A stretch of DNA of 64,000 bases from UBA5072 sp963822145 (GTDB lineage: Bacteria; Bacteroidota; Bacteroidia; Bacteroidales; UBA10428), in assembly GCA_963822145.1 (NCBI GenBank), contig CAWGGG010000003.1:62001-126000 (forward strand). The letters run 5' to 3'. The notes under the pieces were generated by a model. That model saw nothing but the letters and a program-made list of their open reading frames with translations. It made no database searches and was not told where the DNA came from. A program made the position numbers and the translations under genes. This document shows, one piece after another, positions 42,729 through 51,181 of the stretch. Positions within the stretch are counted from its first letter, which is position 1; each line of letters starts with the position of its first letter.

Positions 42729-44131
42729 TATTTACCGATTTAATCCGTGCCCTGCAAAGGTTCCTGGTCCTTTTGTTTCTGGCCTGCCTTGTTCCCATGG
42801 GTTTGATGGCACAGGAGGATGAACTCGACCGCTTGCTGAACGAGGAGGTGGAGAACATCAACCCGGTGTATAAGCCTGTAGTTGGCTTTGGAGTTGGCGT
42901 ACTCAATTATTTCGGCGACATCAAGAATAATTATTACTCTCCAACCATCGGAACCCTTGGATATAAGGTAAACCTGTCCACCTATATCGATAACGATCGG
43001 TTTTTTAAAGCTGAGTTTTCATTCATGGGAGGTAAGCTGAGTGGTAATGAACGGTCATATACTGAACCGGATAAAAACTTCAATTTCCAGACCAGTATTT
43101 ACAACTTCGGGGTGGCTGTAAACTACGATTTCGATCATTTTTACAAAAAGAAAGACCGGCGTATTCATCCCTTTGTTTCACTGGGAATTGGCACCACCAT
43201 TTTCAATTCACGGACCGACAGTATAGCCAGTACTTTTGATGCCGATTTGGGAACTGAAGTGGAGAAAAAATACCATTACTGGACTGACGGTACCATCCGG
43301 GATATTCCCCAATCCTTGGGTGATCCCGATCTCAGTCACCTGATGAAACGTGATTTCACCTATGAAACCCCTTTGCGGGAAAGTGATTGGGGGCTCGGCC
43401 AGTACGCCCAGTATGCCTTCGTCATACCGTTTGACTTTGGTATCGACATGCAGTTGTCTGACAGGATAATGATCCGGCTCGGCAATTCTTTCTGCTATAC
43501 CTTTTCTGATGTAATCGACCATGTAAGTTCGAAAAACACTTCAGGAAGGATCGGCAGCCCGGGAAATGACATGTTTAATTTCACCTATGTTTCTTTTCAC
43601 CTCGACCTGTTTTCATCAGCCAAGACCCTGAAAATCGAAAGACTGTTCCGCGATATGGAATTCGACCCCATGCTTTTCGGTGACGAGGACAATGACGGGT
43701 GGATGGATGGATGGGACGACTGCCCTGGAACCCCGCTCGGTGTGGCAACCGATTCCACAGGTTGCCCGATCGATTCAGATAAGGATGGGATTGACGATTA
43801 CCTGGATAAGGAACCAGCGAGCAGGCCCGGCGCTTTCGTTAACGATGACGGGGTGGAGATTACCGAGGAGGATCTGATCGCATTGCTGGATAAGTCCATG
43901 GCTGTTGGCCGCAATGAGATCAGCCTGTATGTCCATATGTCCGATGCCTATTCCGGCCGCCGTGGAACCGGATTGCCCATACCTGAAAAATTCAGGTCGA
44001 TTGATACGGATAAGGACAATTACATTTCGTTTGATGAAATGCTCAAGGAAATCGATCGTTACTTTGATTTCGAATCTTCGTTGTCCGCAGCAGATATCTA
44101 TGAACTGAACAGCTTCTTTTTCTCGCAGTAG
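42725..44131 (+). CDS. Outer-membrane barrel with TSP3 calcium repeats and EF-hand
   Basis: 468 residues from the ATG at 42725, which overlaps the upstream stop as ATGA (an ATG at 42716 is also in frame). A signal peptide ends at GLMAQ. Residues about 35-310 are a barrel (VVGFGVGVLNYFGDIKNNYY, FVIPFDFGIDMQLSDRIMIR). Then comes a thrombospondin type 3 segment (DEDNDGWMDGWDDCPGTP, DSDKDGIDDYLD) and, near residues 427-438, a canonical EF-hand loop DTDKDNYISFDE. There is no OmpA peptidoglycan-binding domain at the end. Calcium binding at the cell surface or in the periplasm is likely; the role is unknown, probably with the SPOR-like protein. Confidence 0.82.
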   Translation: MIFTDLIRALQRFLVLLFLACLVPMGLMAQEDELDRLLNEEVENINPVYKPVVGFGVGVLNYFGDIKNNYYSPTIGTLGYKVNLSTYIDNDRFFKAEFSFMGGKLSGNERSYTEPDKNFNFQTSIYNFGVAVNYDFDHFYKKKDRRIHPFVSLGIGTTIFNSRTDSIASTFDADLGTEVEKKYHYWTDGTIRDIPQSLGDPDLSHLMKRDFTYETPLRESDWGLGQYAQYAFVIPFDFGIDMQLSDRIMIRLGNSFCYTFSDVIDHVSSKNTSGRIGSPGNDMFNFTYVSFHLDLFSSAKTLKIERLFRDMEFDPMLFGDEDNDGWMDGWDDCPGTPLGVATDSTGCPIDSDKDGIDDYLDKEPASRPGAFVNDDGVEITEEDLIALLDKSMAVGRNEISLYVHMSDAYSGRRGTGLPIPEKFRSIDTDKDNYISFDEMLKEIDRYFDFESSLSAADIYELNSFFFSQ

Positions 44132-44148
44132 GAAAATGTTACAGCGGA

Positions 44149-44595
44149 TCAATGCTTCATGGCCCTGTCAAGTTCCCGTCGGGTATCTTTTTTCTTGATA
44201 TCCTCACGCTTGTCATATTCCTTTTTACCACGGGCCAAAGCAATTTCCAGCTTGGCATAACTGCTTTCAGCAATGAAAATTCTCAGGGTGACTATAGTTA
44301 GCCCTTTCTCCCGGACCTGTTTCTCCAGCTTTCTGAGTTCCCGGTGGGTGAGGAGCAGTTTACGGTCCCTTTTTGGAAAATGATTGTAAATGTTGCCGAA
44401 ATCATATTCAGTAATATGCATCCCTTTTACAAAGAGCTCACCCTGGTTGAAATAGCAGTAGGAATCCACGAGACTGGCCTTGCCTGCCCGGATGGATTTG
44501 ATCTCAGTTCCGGTAAGCTGAATACCCGCCACAAATTTGTCGAGTATCTCATAATCATGCCAGGCTTTTTTATTTTTGATATTGATCTCACTCAT
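44149..44595 (-). CDS. smpB: SsrA-binding protein SmpB
   Basis: 148 residues. Signature segments NKKAWHDYEILDKFVAGIQL, GTEIKSIRAGKASLVDSYC and GLTIVTLRIFIAESSYAKLE, then a Lys-rich tail. SmpB brings tmRNA to stalled ribosomes. The ssrA gene was not found in this window. It is convergent with the EF-hand barrel gene and divergent from miaA. Confidence 0.96.
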   Translation of the reverse strand: MSEINIKNKKAWHDYEILDKFVAGIQLTGTEIKSIRAGKASLVDSYCYFNQGELFVKGMHITEYDFGNIYNHFPKRDRKLLLTHRELRKLEKQVREKGLTIVTLRIFIAESSYAKLEIALARGKKEYDKREDIKKKDTRRELDRAMKH

Positions 44596-44673
44596 TTCCC
44601 TTACGCTGCTGAATTACAAAATAAGCTCATTTAATCGGATTTTCCATAAATTAGCCTGCATCAATTCGCAATC

Positions 44674-45597
44674 ATGTCCGAGGACTTTAACCTGGTAGCC
44701 ATCCTGGGCCCTACGGCAAGTGGCAAAACTGTTTTTGCGGCGCACCTGGCCCTGCGGATCAACGGTGAAGTAATCAGCGCGGATTCACGGCAGGTATACC
44801 GGCAAATGAACCTCGGAACCGGAAAAGATTATGCTGATTACCAGATATCCGGCAATCATGTGCCCTTCCACCTGACCGACCTGGTAGATCCAGGATATCG
44901 TTACAGCGTTTTTGAATACCAGCGTGATTTCTTCAGTATTTTTCGCGATATACAATCGCGTAAAAAGTTTCCGGTTCTGTGCGGAGGCTCGGGGATGTAT
45001 CTGGAAGCGGCAACGCGTGGCTACAAACTGGTTGATGTGCCAAAGGATGAATCATTGCGCGCAGCACTCGGCTCAAAGACCCTGGATGAACTCACCGCCA
45101 TACTTTCCTCCTTGAAATCCCCCCACAACATAACCGATACGGATAACCCGGAACGGGCACTGAGAGCCATTGAAATAGCCGTGTACTACAGGGATAAACC
45201 GGCACAGGCTCGTGACCTTCCCGTAATCAATCCGCTTTTCATTGGCATACGCTATGACCGTGAGGAAGAGCGCAACCGCATTACCATGCGGCTTCAGGAA
45301 AGACTCCGGCAGGGCATGGTGGCCGAGGTGGAACACTTGCTGTCGTTGGGACTAACGCCCGACCAACTTCATTATTACGGACTGGAATACCGGTATATCA
45401 CCCATTACCTGCAGGGACTTACAGATTATCCTACTATGGTTTCCCTGCTGAATACAGCCATTCATCAGTTTGCCAAACGACAGAGGACCTGGTTCAGGAA
45501 GATGGAACGCGAAGGTACATGTATACACTGGCTACACGGCCAGATGCCAACTCCGCAGAAAATTGAAACCGTTCTTAAACTGATGGGGAGAAAATAA
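44674..45597 (+). CDS. miaA: tRNA dimethylallyltransferase
   Basis: 307 residues. The P-loop GPTASGKT at residues about 11-18, ISADSRQVYRQMNLGTGKD, GGSGMYLEAATRGY and YGLEYRYITHYL are MiaA signatures. It adds dimethylallyl to adenosine-37 of tRNAs that read UNN codons. It is a single gene divergent from smpB and convergent with the small membrane protein gene. Confidence 0.94.
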   Translation: MSEDFNLVAILGPTASGKTVFAAHLALRINGEVISADSRQVYRQMNLGTGKDYADYQISGNHVPFHLTDLVDPGYRYSVFEYQRDFFSIFRDIQSRKKFPVLCGGSGMYLEAATRGYKLVDVPKDESLRAALGSKTLDELTAILSSLKSPHNITDTDNPERALRAIEIAVYYRDKPAQARDLPVINPLFIGIRYDREEERNRITMRLQERLRQGMVAEVEHLLSLGLTPDQLHYYGLEYRYITHYLQGLTDYPTMVSLLNTAIHQFAKRQRTWFRKMEREGTCIHWLHGQMPTPQKIETVLKLMGRK

Positions 45598-45609
45598 GGC
45601 CGCCCCGGT

Positions 45610-46026
45610 TTACATCAATGCCCACTTGTGGGAAACGCATAGATAGGCCAGATAAAAGAAATACAGCAAATTGATTATGGATACCAGGATGTTGTATTCC
45701 ATTCTGTTCTTCTTGATCTTTCTCCGGATCATGATGCCGACATTGGGAACAACCGTAGAGGTAAGAAAAAATAAGAAATGTATGTTGAATAAGGTTTCAT
45801 AAGGCTGCTCGGAATCAGAAATTTCCTTTTTGCCAAACAGCAGCAGATAAGTAAATGCGAGGAAGGAAAGCAGATAAAGCAGGTAACTGGTCTTCAGGAT
45901 GATCGTTGATTTTTGCCGCCTTTTATGATAACGGAAAGGCCGAAGGATGATTATCGTCACCACAAACAATACCATGTATCCGATGAGGAAGAATGTTTGG
46001 AAGACGCCGTGAAAGAAAGTGCCCAT
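45610..46026 (-). CDS. Small multi-pass membrane protein, unknown
   Basis: 138 residues from the ATG at 46026 (a longer frame begins 66 bases upstream and overlaps the rlmD end closely). Four hydrophobic segments are visible (VFQTFFLIGYMVLFVVTIII, YLLYLLSFLAFTYLLLF, HFLFFLTSTVVPNVGIMI, LVSIINLLYFFYLAYL) with basic loops (RRQKSTIILK, RRKIKKNRMEY). I do not recognise the family with confidence; DUF420-like proteins have a similar shape. It follows rlmD on the same strand. Confidence 0.55.
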   Translation of the reverse strand: MGTFFHGVFQTFFLIGYMVLFVVTIIILRPFRYHKRRQKSTIILKTSYLLYLLSFLAFTYLLLFGKKEISDSEQPYETLFNIHFLFFLTSTVVPNVGIMIRRKIKKNRMEYNILVSIINLLYFFYLAYLCVSHKWALM

Positions 46027-46093
46027 GATGGTAGTAATGATGGGATCCAAGATACAAAAAAAACCGGGATAAATACATGAAATGGCCGCCACT

Positions 46094-47512
46094 TTAGAGT
46101 ATTTGGGACGAAGCCTCCAGCAAAGCTACATTTTCTACGTGATGGGTAAAAGGGAACATGTCCACCGGTTGGGCCTTCAATACCCGGTAGTGTTCCGAAA
46201 GCATTTGTATATCCCTGGCCTGGGTGGCCGGATTGCAGCTGACATATACGATCCTTCGCGGGGCGGCAGCCATTATGGCCTTCACAACATCAGCATGCAT
46301 GCCTGTCCTTGGCGGATCGGTGATGATTACATCCGGCCGGCCATGAAGGTTGATAAATGCAGTATCCAGCATTTCCCGGATATCACCGGCCAAAAACAAC
46401 GTATTGTCAATACCGTTCAGTTCAGCATTTTTACAGGCATCTGTGACAGCTTCCGATACATACTCAAGACCGATAACTTTACGGCTGCCCCGGGCCAGAA
46501 ACAGGGCAATTGTTCCGGTTCCGGTATACAGGTCATATACAATTTCCTTCCCTGTAAGTTGCGCAAAATCTCTGGCAACAGAATAAAGCCGGCCCGCCTG
46601 TCTGGTATTGGTCTGAAAAAAGGACTTCGGCGATATCCTGAACTCCAGATCCTCCATTTTCTCGATCAGATGATCCTGCCCCTTGTAGAGCTTTACAGTA
46701 AGATCATTCAGGGTATCATTGGCTTTGGGGTTTATCACATACATCAGCGAGGTGATCATTGGAAACTGAACCGAAACCTCAAGGAGCAGATTTTCAATAG
46801 CTTCGGCCTCGTCTTCAAAGAAGGAAAAAACAGCCATAACATCACCCGCCTGGTTATTGCGGATGATCAGGTTTCTCAGCAATCCCTCCTGACGGACCAG
46901 ATCAAAAAATGAAAGATCATGCTCAAGAGCATACTGTCGCACGTAATTCCTGATTTCGTTGGAAGGCTCAGGCTGCAGGTAACACCGTTCTATGTCCAGC
47001 ACCTTATCAAACTTGCCGGGAATGTGAAAGCCAAGCGCACGCCGCTCAAGCTGCCGCTCACCGGATTGTATTTCGGCGTTGGTGAGCCACCTGCTGTGAG
47101 AAAAGGTGAATTCCAGCTTATTGCGGTAGTATTGCTGATTTTCTGAGGACAGGATTGGAAGGATAGCATCCACTTCCACCTTGCCAATGCGGGTAAGCGC
47201 ATCGGCCACCTGTTGCTGCTTGAATTTCAGCTGATCGGAGTAAGGGAGGTGCTGCCATTTACATCCTCCGCATATTCCAAAGTGACTGCAAAAAGGCTCT
47301 TTTCGGTTTGGAGAATATGCATGGAACTTTACCGGGTATCCTTCCATGAATTTCTTACGTTTGCGTATAATCTGGACATCCACAACATCACCCGGTATAC
47401 AAAGGGAAACAAAAACCACCATGCCTTCATAGCGCGCAATGGCTTTACCTTCTGCGGCTATATCAGTAATCAGGAGTTTCTCCAGCAATGGTTTCTGTTT
47501 TGTACGACCCAT
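46094..47512 (-). CDS. rlmD: 23S rRNA (uracil-C5)-methyltransferase, RlmD/RumA type
   Basis: 472 residues. An N-terminal TRAM domain (LITDIAAEGKAIARYEGMVV) is followed by Fe-S cysteines CSHFGICGGCKWQ and ERCYLQPEP, and a SAM domain with YDLYTGTGTIALFLA, DVIITDPPRTGMHADVV and the catalytic cysteine in IVYVSCNPATQARDI. It is likely to modify U1939 (or U747) of 23S rRNA. It is divergent from the MORN-like lipoprotein. Confidence 0.94.
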   Translation of the reverse strand: MGRTKQKPLLEKLLITDIAAEGKAIARYEGMVVFVSLCIPGDVVDVQIIRKRKKFMEGYPVKFHAYSPNRKEPFCSHFGICGGCKWQHLPYSDQLKFKQQQVADALTRIGKVEVDAILPILSSENQQYYRNKLEFTFSHSRWLTNAEIQSGERQLERRALGFHIPGKFDKVLDIERCYLQPEPSNEIRNYVRQYALEHDLSFFDLVRQEGLLRNLIIRNNQAGDVMAVFSFFEDEAEAIENLLLEVSVQFPMITSLMYVINPKANDTLNDLTVKLYKGQDHLIEKMEDLEFRISPKSFFQTNTRQAGRLYSVARDFAQLTGKEIVYDLYTGTGTIALFLARGSRKVIGLEYVSEAVTDACKNAELNGIDNTLFLAGDIREMLDTAFINLHGRPDVIITDPPRTGMHADVVKAIMAAAPRRIVYVSCNPATQARDIQMLSEHYRVLKAQPVDMFPFTHHVENVALLEASSQIL

Positions 47513-47531
47513 AGATTTAAATTTGGAAGGG

Positions 47532-47539
47532 CAAAGATA
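47532..47539 (-). promoter_or_regulatory. -7 promoter element for rlmD
   Basis: TATCTTTG on the minus strand matches TAnnTTTG, 19 bases before the rlmD ATG at 47512, with a possible TTTA element about 20 bases upstream. Confidence 0.5.
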
Positions 47540-47580
47540 GTCGATTTAGGGCATCGCCTGTAAACGGTATGCTGGTATAT

Positions 47581-47588
47581 TATTTTTG
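47581..47588 (+). promoter_or_regulatory. -7 promoter element for the MORN-like lipoprotein gene
   Basis: TATTTTTG matches TAnnTTTG, about 52 bases before the ATG at 47641. Confidence 0.4.
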
Positions 47589-47640
47589 ACATTATGCCTA
47601 TTTTGTTGTACCTTCACTGCCATCCCCCAACTCCACTGCA

Positions 47641-48450
47641 ATGAGAGTATATCTGGTATTCATCGGTCTGCTGTTGATGCTTTTCTTTGCCTGTAAAAAA
47701 GACACTCCGAAGACCTCAGAAAAAAAATCCGACACTGTTGTTGTCAGAGAGTATTTCAGTCATGGAAAGGTGAAAACTGAAATCTCGGCAATTGGTGAAT
47801 TAAGACAGGGCTGGACCAGGAATTACGATATGGAAGGCAGGCTCCTTTCAGAAGTGTATTATATCAATAACATTCGTGAAGGCACTGCCCGGAATTATTA
47901 TGCCGCCTCGGGCAAGCTGAATTCCACTCTTGAATTCAAGAACGGCGTCAAACATGGTAATGAGACCTGGTATTATGAAAGCGGCAAACCCTACCGTATT
48001 TCTCCCTTTGTGAACGGATTCATTGAAGGTACGCAGAAGTTGTACTTTGAAGATGGTAAGCCTCTCGCGGAAGTTCCCTATAAGGCCGGTTATCCTGGCA
48101 TCGGTTTGAAGGAATACCGCAAGGACGGTACCCTGGTTCAGGACTATCCGAAGCTGGAGATCCGCAGGGAGGATCATCTGAAAGACGCCAATAAAGTAAT
48201 TCTTTTCATCAAACTCTCTGATGGTGCAGAAGAGGTAAAATTTTTCAAGGGATCCCTTGATGAAGGCAAGTACCTGCATAAGGATTTGCTATCCCTGGCC
48301 ACTCAGCATGGAAACACCCGGATTGATTTTAACATCCGCCCGGGTACGGCCGTAAATCAAAAAGTCACCATCATCGCCCAATACAAGACTCATCTCGGGA
48401 ATCCCCTTATACTCAGCAAAACCTATAACTTGCAGGTCGTGAACAGGTGA
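47641..48450 (+). CDS. Lipoprotein with YwqK/MORN-like repeats
   Basis: 269 residues with a lipobox (LLLMLFFAC). The mature part carries several short antiparallel repeats, for example VVREYFSHGKVKTEIS, GWTRNYDMEGRLLSEVYY, GTARNYYAASGKLNSTLEF, GNETWYYESGKPYRISPF and GTQKLYFEDGKPLAEVPYK, as in YwqK-type and MORN-type proteins. The C-terminal part is a separate beta-rich region. The 'antitoxin' name in databases is not evidence of toxin-antitoxin function. Its role is unknown. It precedes gldF but has its own promoter candidate. Confidence 0.8.
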   Translation: MRVYLVFIGLLLMLFFACKKDTPKTSEKKSDTVVVREYFSHGKVKTEISAIGELRQGWTRNYDMEGRLLSEVYYINNIREGTARNYYAASGKLNSTLEFKNGVKHGNETWYYESGKPYRISPFVNGFIEGTQKLYFEDGKPLAEVPYKAGYPGIGLKEYRKDGTLVQDYPKLEIRREDHLKDANKVILFIKLSDGAEEVKFFKGSLDEGKYLHKDLLSLATQHGNTRIDFNIRPGTAVNQKVTIIAQYKTHLGNPLILSKTYNLQVVNR

Positions 48451-48503
48451 TTGTGTATTAACTGTATTTACACCTTACAGGTAAGCATAATAACAGCTTC
48501 CGC

Positions 48504-48533
48504 TTGTGTGCATAAAAAATTGTCTTATTTTTG
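48504..48533 (+). promoter_or_regulatory. Promoter of gldFG
   Basis: TTG (48504-48506), 19 bases, TATTTTTG (48526-48533). The -7 element includes the TTG at 48531 where the longest frame starts, so translation must start at the ATG at 48552. Confidence 0.65.
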
Positions 48534-48551
48534 GCTCCTCAAGCGGATGAT

Positions 48552-49283
48552 ATGATTTCCCTGTTTATTAAAGAGATAAAAAGCTTTTTCAATTCCCTCA
48601 CCGGATATCTCGTAATCATCGCATTTCTGCTGATCAACAGTTTGTTCATGTGGGTTTTTGAGGGGCCTTTGAATATCCCCGATGGTGGATATGCCTCCAT
48701 GGACACCTTGTTTACACTGGCACCCTGGGTATTCCTGATGTTGATACCGGCTGTTACCATGAGAAGCTTTGCGGAAGAAAGACGAACCGGCACCATCGAC
48801 CTGCTGCTGACCCGCCCCCTTTCCGGTATGCAAATCGTGACCGCCAAATATCTGGCTGCAGTCATGATGATCCTGCTGGCCTTACTGCCCACGCTGGTCT
48901 ATTACTATTCCGTTGTTTCCCTGGGAAATCCGGTTGGGAACCTGGATAAGGGTGGCACATGGGGCTCCTATATTGGTTTGATCATGCTTGCCGCGGCTTA
49001 TGCCGCAGTTGGTATTTTCTGCTCGTCGCTAACCGATAATCTCGTGGTTTCCTTCCTTCTGGCGGCATTCCTGTGTCTTTTCCTCTGTTATGGATTTGAG
49101 CAGCTCGGAATGCTTTTAACCATGGGTAAAGCAGGTAAAGTTCTGGTCTACTTCGGGATCACGGAGCATTACCAGTCAATGAGCCGGGGGGTGATCGATA
49201 CACGCGATGTGGTATACTTCCTGGCACTGATTATGATTTTTCTGATTTGTACCAAAGCCCGCCTGGAAAGTTTTAAAAAATAA
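48552..49283 (+). CDS. gldF: Gliding motility ABC permease GldF
   Basis: 243 residues from the ATG at 48552. Six membrane segments; the family signature NSLFMWVFEGPLNIPDGGYA after the first helix, then TLAPWVFLMLIPAVTMRSFA and EERRTGTIDLLLTRPL, are ABC-2-type permease features. With GldG and the ATPase GldA (not in this window) it forms an ABC transporter needed for gliding in Flavobacterium. In other Bacteroidota it is retained for an unclear export function. gldG follows after 15 bases. Confidence 0.92.
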   Translation: MISLFIKEIKSFFNSLTGYLVIIAFLLINSLFMWVFEGPLNIPDGGYASMDTLFTLAPWVFLMLIPAVTMRSFAEERRTGTIDLLLTRPLSGMQIVTAKYLAAVMMILLALLPTLVYYYSVVSLGNPVGNLDKGGTWGSYIGLIMLAAAYAAVGIFCSSLTDNLVVSFLLAAFLCLFLCYGFEQLGMLLTMGKAGKVLVYFGITEHYQSMSRGVIDTRDVVYFLALIMIFLICTKARLESFKK

Positions 49284-49298
49284 GGAGCAACCGACCAG

Positions 49299-51008
49299 AT
49301 GAAGAAGCGTTTGACCATATCGAATCCTCATATGAAACTGGCACTTTCCCTGATAAGCGTTGTTTTATCGGCATACCTTCTTTCAACCTTCTTTTACCGG
49401 ATCGATCTTACTTCTGAGAAACGTTATACCCTGTCGGATTTCAGCAAGAAATCGCTGCATAACCTTAAAGACGTAGTATATGTAAAGGTTTACCTCGATG
49501 GCGACCTGAATATTCCTTTCCGGAAAATGCAGCAGCGCTTAAAGGAAACATTGGATGAATTCAGGGTTTATGCCGGCGACAATCTGGAATATGAATTCAT
49601 CAATCCCTTTGCCGGTAAGGATGCCAAGGTTAAGGAGGATAGGATGAATGAATTGTATGAGAAGGGATTAAGACCTACCAATATACTGGCTAAGGATAAG
49701 GAAGGGGGTACCTCTGAGAAACTGGTTTTTCCCGGGGCACTGATCAATTTCAGAGGAACGGAAATACCGGTAAACCTGCTGAAAAACAATCCCAGGGTTG
49801 CAGCAGACGTGAATATCAACAATTCCATCCAGTCCTTTGAATTTGAGTTTATGCGTGTAATCAGCTCCCTGGCTGCCGATACCACTGAAAAAATCGCCTT
49901 TCTTGAGGGGCACGGCGAATACAATGAATACCAGGTGGGAGATATCACACGCGAATTGGGCTGGTATTTCCAGGTTGACAGGGGCAGGATAGGAGACAAA
50001 CCAGGAGTTTTAGACCAGTACAAGGCTGTTATCATTGCTGGTCCTACGGTTGCCTTTAATGAAAAGGACAAATTTGTACTGGACCAATACATCATGCAAG
50101 GCGGAAAGGTCCTGTGGTTCATCGACATGGTAAATGCCAGCCTGGACAGCATCAGTGACGGGAGACCCATGTTGGCCCTGATCCGGACCCTGAATATTGA
50201 GGACCTGCTGTTTCGCTACGGAGTCAGGATCAATCCCATACTGGTCCAGGATGTTCAGTGCAATATGATACCGGTAAATGTTGCTCTGGCCGGTAATACT
50301 CCCGATTTCAAGCCTGCGCCCTGGTTGTATTCTCCTCTGCTTGCAGCTCCTTATCCCCATCCGGTGACACGAAATCTGAACATGATCAAAACCGAGTTCA
50401 CAGGTACTCTGGACACCCTGGCCGCCCGGAAAAATATAAGAAAAACGGTTTTGCTGAGATCCTCTGATTTTTCCAAACAGGTAGCAGCCCCGGTGATGAT
50501 CAGTCTCGAAGAAGTACGTCGGACCCCGAAACAACAGGAATTTACGGACCGTTTCCTGCCAATCGCTGTATTGTTGGAGGGGAGCTTTGAATCCGCATTC
50601 CGGAACAGGAGTGTCGCTTCCCTGTTCCCTGACAGGGTGGTTTCTGTAAAGGAAAATGGTCGCCCCACCAGTATGCTGGTAGTTGCCGATGCCGATGTGA
50701 TCCGGAATGACGTGAGCCTTACTCCACAGGGCATTTTAATTTCGCCCCTCGGATTGGATCGGTTTACAAAGCAGACTTTCGGCAATAAGGAATTGGTGGT
50801 GAATACGATACAATACATGACAGGCCATGAGGGATTGATCAACCTGCGTTCACGTGAACTCACCCTGCGGCTGCTCAATAAGTCAAAAATTTCAGAAAGC
50901 AAAAGCAAATGGGTGTTGATCAACATGTTGTGCCCACCATTGATTGTTATTATTGCCGGTATCCTGTACAGCTGGATCAGGAAGAAAAAGTTCTCCAAGG
51001 CCATATAA
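49299..51008 (+). CDS. gldG: Gliding motility ABC component GldG
   Basis: 569 residues: an N-terminal membrane helix (MKLALSLISVVLSAYLLSTF), a large extracytoplasmic part of the ABC-type uncharacterised/GldG family with YRIDLTSEKRYTLSDFSKKS and VYVKVYLDGDLNIPFRKMQQ, KIAFLEGHGEYNEYQVGDIT, YIMQGGKVLWFIDMV and a C-terminal helix (LCPPLIVIIAGILYSWI). It partners GldF. A terminator follows at 51.06 kb. Confidence 0.92.
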   Translation: MKKRLTISNPHMKLALSLISVVLSAYLLSTFFYRIDLTSEKRYTLSDFSKKSLHNLKDVVYVKVYLDGDLNIPFRKMQQRLKETLDEFRVYAGDNLEYEFINPFAGKDAKVKEDRMNELYEKGLRPTNILAKDKEGGTSEKLVFPGALINFRGTEIPVNLLKNNPRVAADVNINNSIQSFEFEFMRVISSLAADTTEKIAFLEGHGEYNEYQVGDITRELGWYFQVDRGRIGDKPGVLDQYKAVIIAGPTVAFNEKDKFVLDQYIMQGGKVLWFIDMVNASLDSISDGRPMLALIRTLNIEDLLFRYGVRINPILVQDVQCNMIPVNVALAGNTPDFKPAPWLYSPLLAAPYPHPVTRNLNMIKTEFTGTLDTLAARKNIRKTVLLRSSDFSKQVAAPVMISLEEVRRTPKQQEFTDRFLPIAVLLEGSFESAFRNRSVASLFPDRVVSVKENGRPTSMLVVADADVIRNDVSLTPQGILISPLGLDRFTKQTFGNKELVVNTIQYMTGHEGLINLRSRELTLRLLNKSKISESKSKWVLINMLCPPLIVIIAGILYSWIRKKKFSKAI

Positions 51009-51061
51009 TCCTGTACTGAGAAGTTGGTGCCAGTTTCAAATTTGCCTGATTACACCGATAC

Positions 51062-51102
51062 AAAAAAAATGAAGATCGTCACCAAAGACAATCTTTTTTT
51101 TT
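51062..51102 (+). terminator. Intrinsic terminator after gldG
   Basis: A8, then an 8-base arm AGATCGTC paired with GACAATCT (51073-51080 with 51087-51094, one mismatch) around a 6-base loop, followed by a T9 run (51094-51102). Confidence 0.65.
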
Positions 51103-51181
51103 CGTAATATTGATTCCCTGATTTTAACAGGTAATTGTCATTCTTAGGGTGTGTTTTATTTATATTTTAATTCTTTTTCAC

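Noticed and set aside
46082..46912. A 276-residue plus-strand open frame.
   Set aside because: It is antisense to rlmD, whose motifs are fully conserved; the antisense translation has no family features.
47641..48450. Toxin-antitoxin module suggested by the YwqK-type repeats.
   Set aside because: The protein is an exported lipoprotein with MORN-like repeats and no toxin partner is adjacent.
51009..51181. Replication origin next to dnaN.
   Set aside because: No cluster of DnaA boxes, no dnaA, rnpA or gyrB nearby; the spacer is explained by a terminator and leader. rpmH is 32 kb away.
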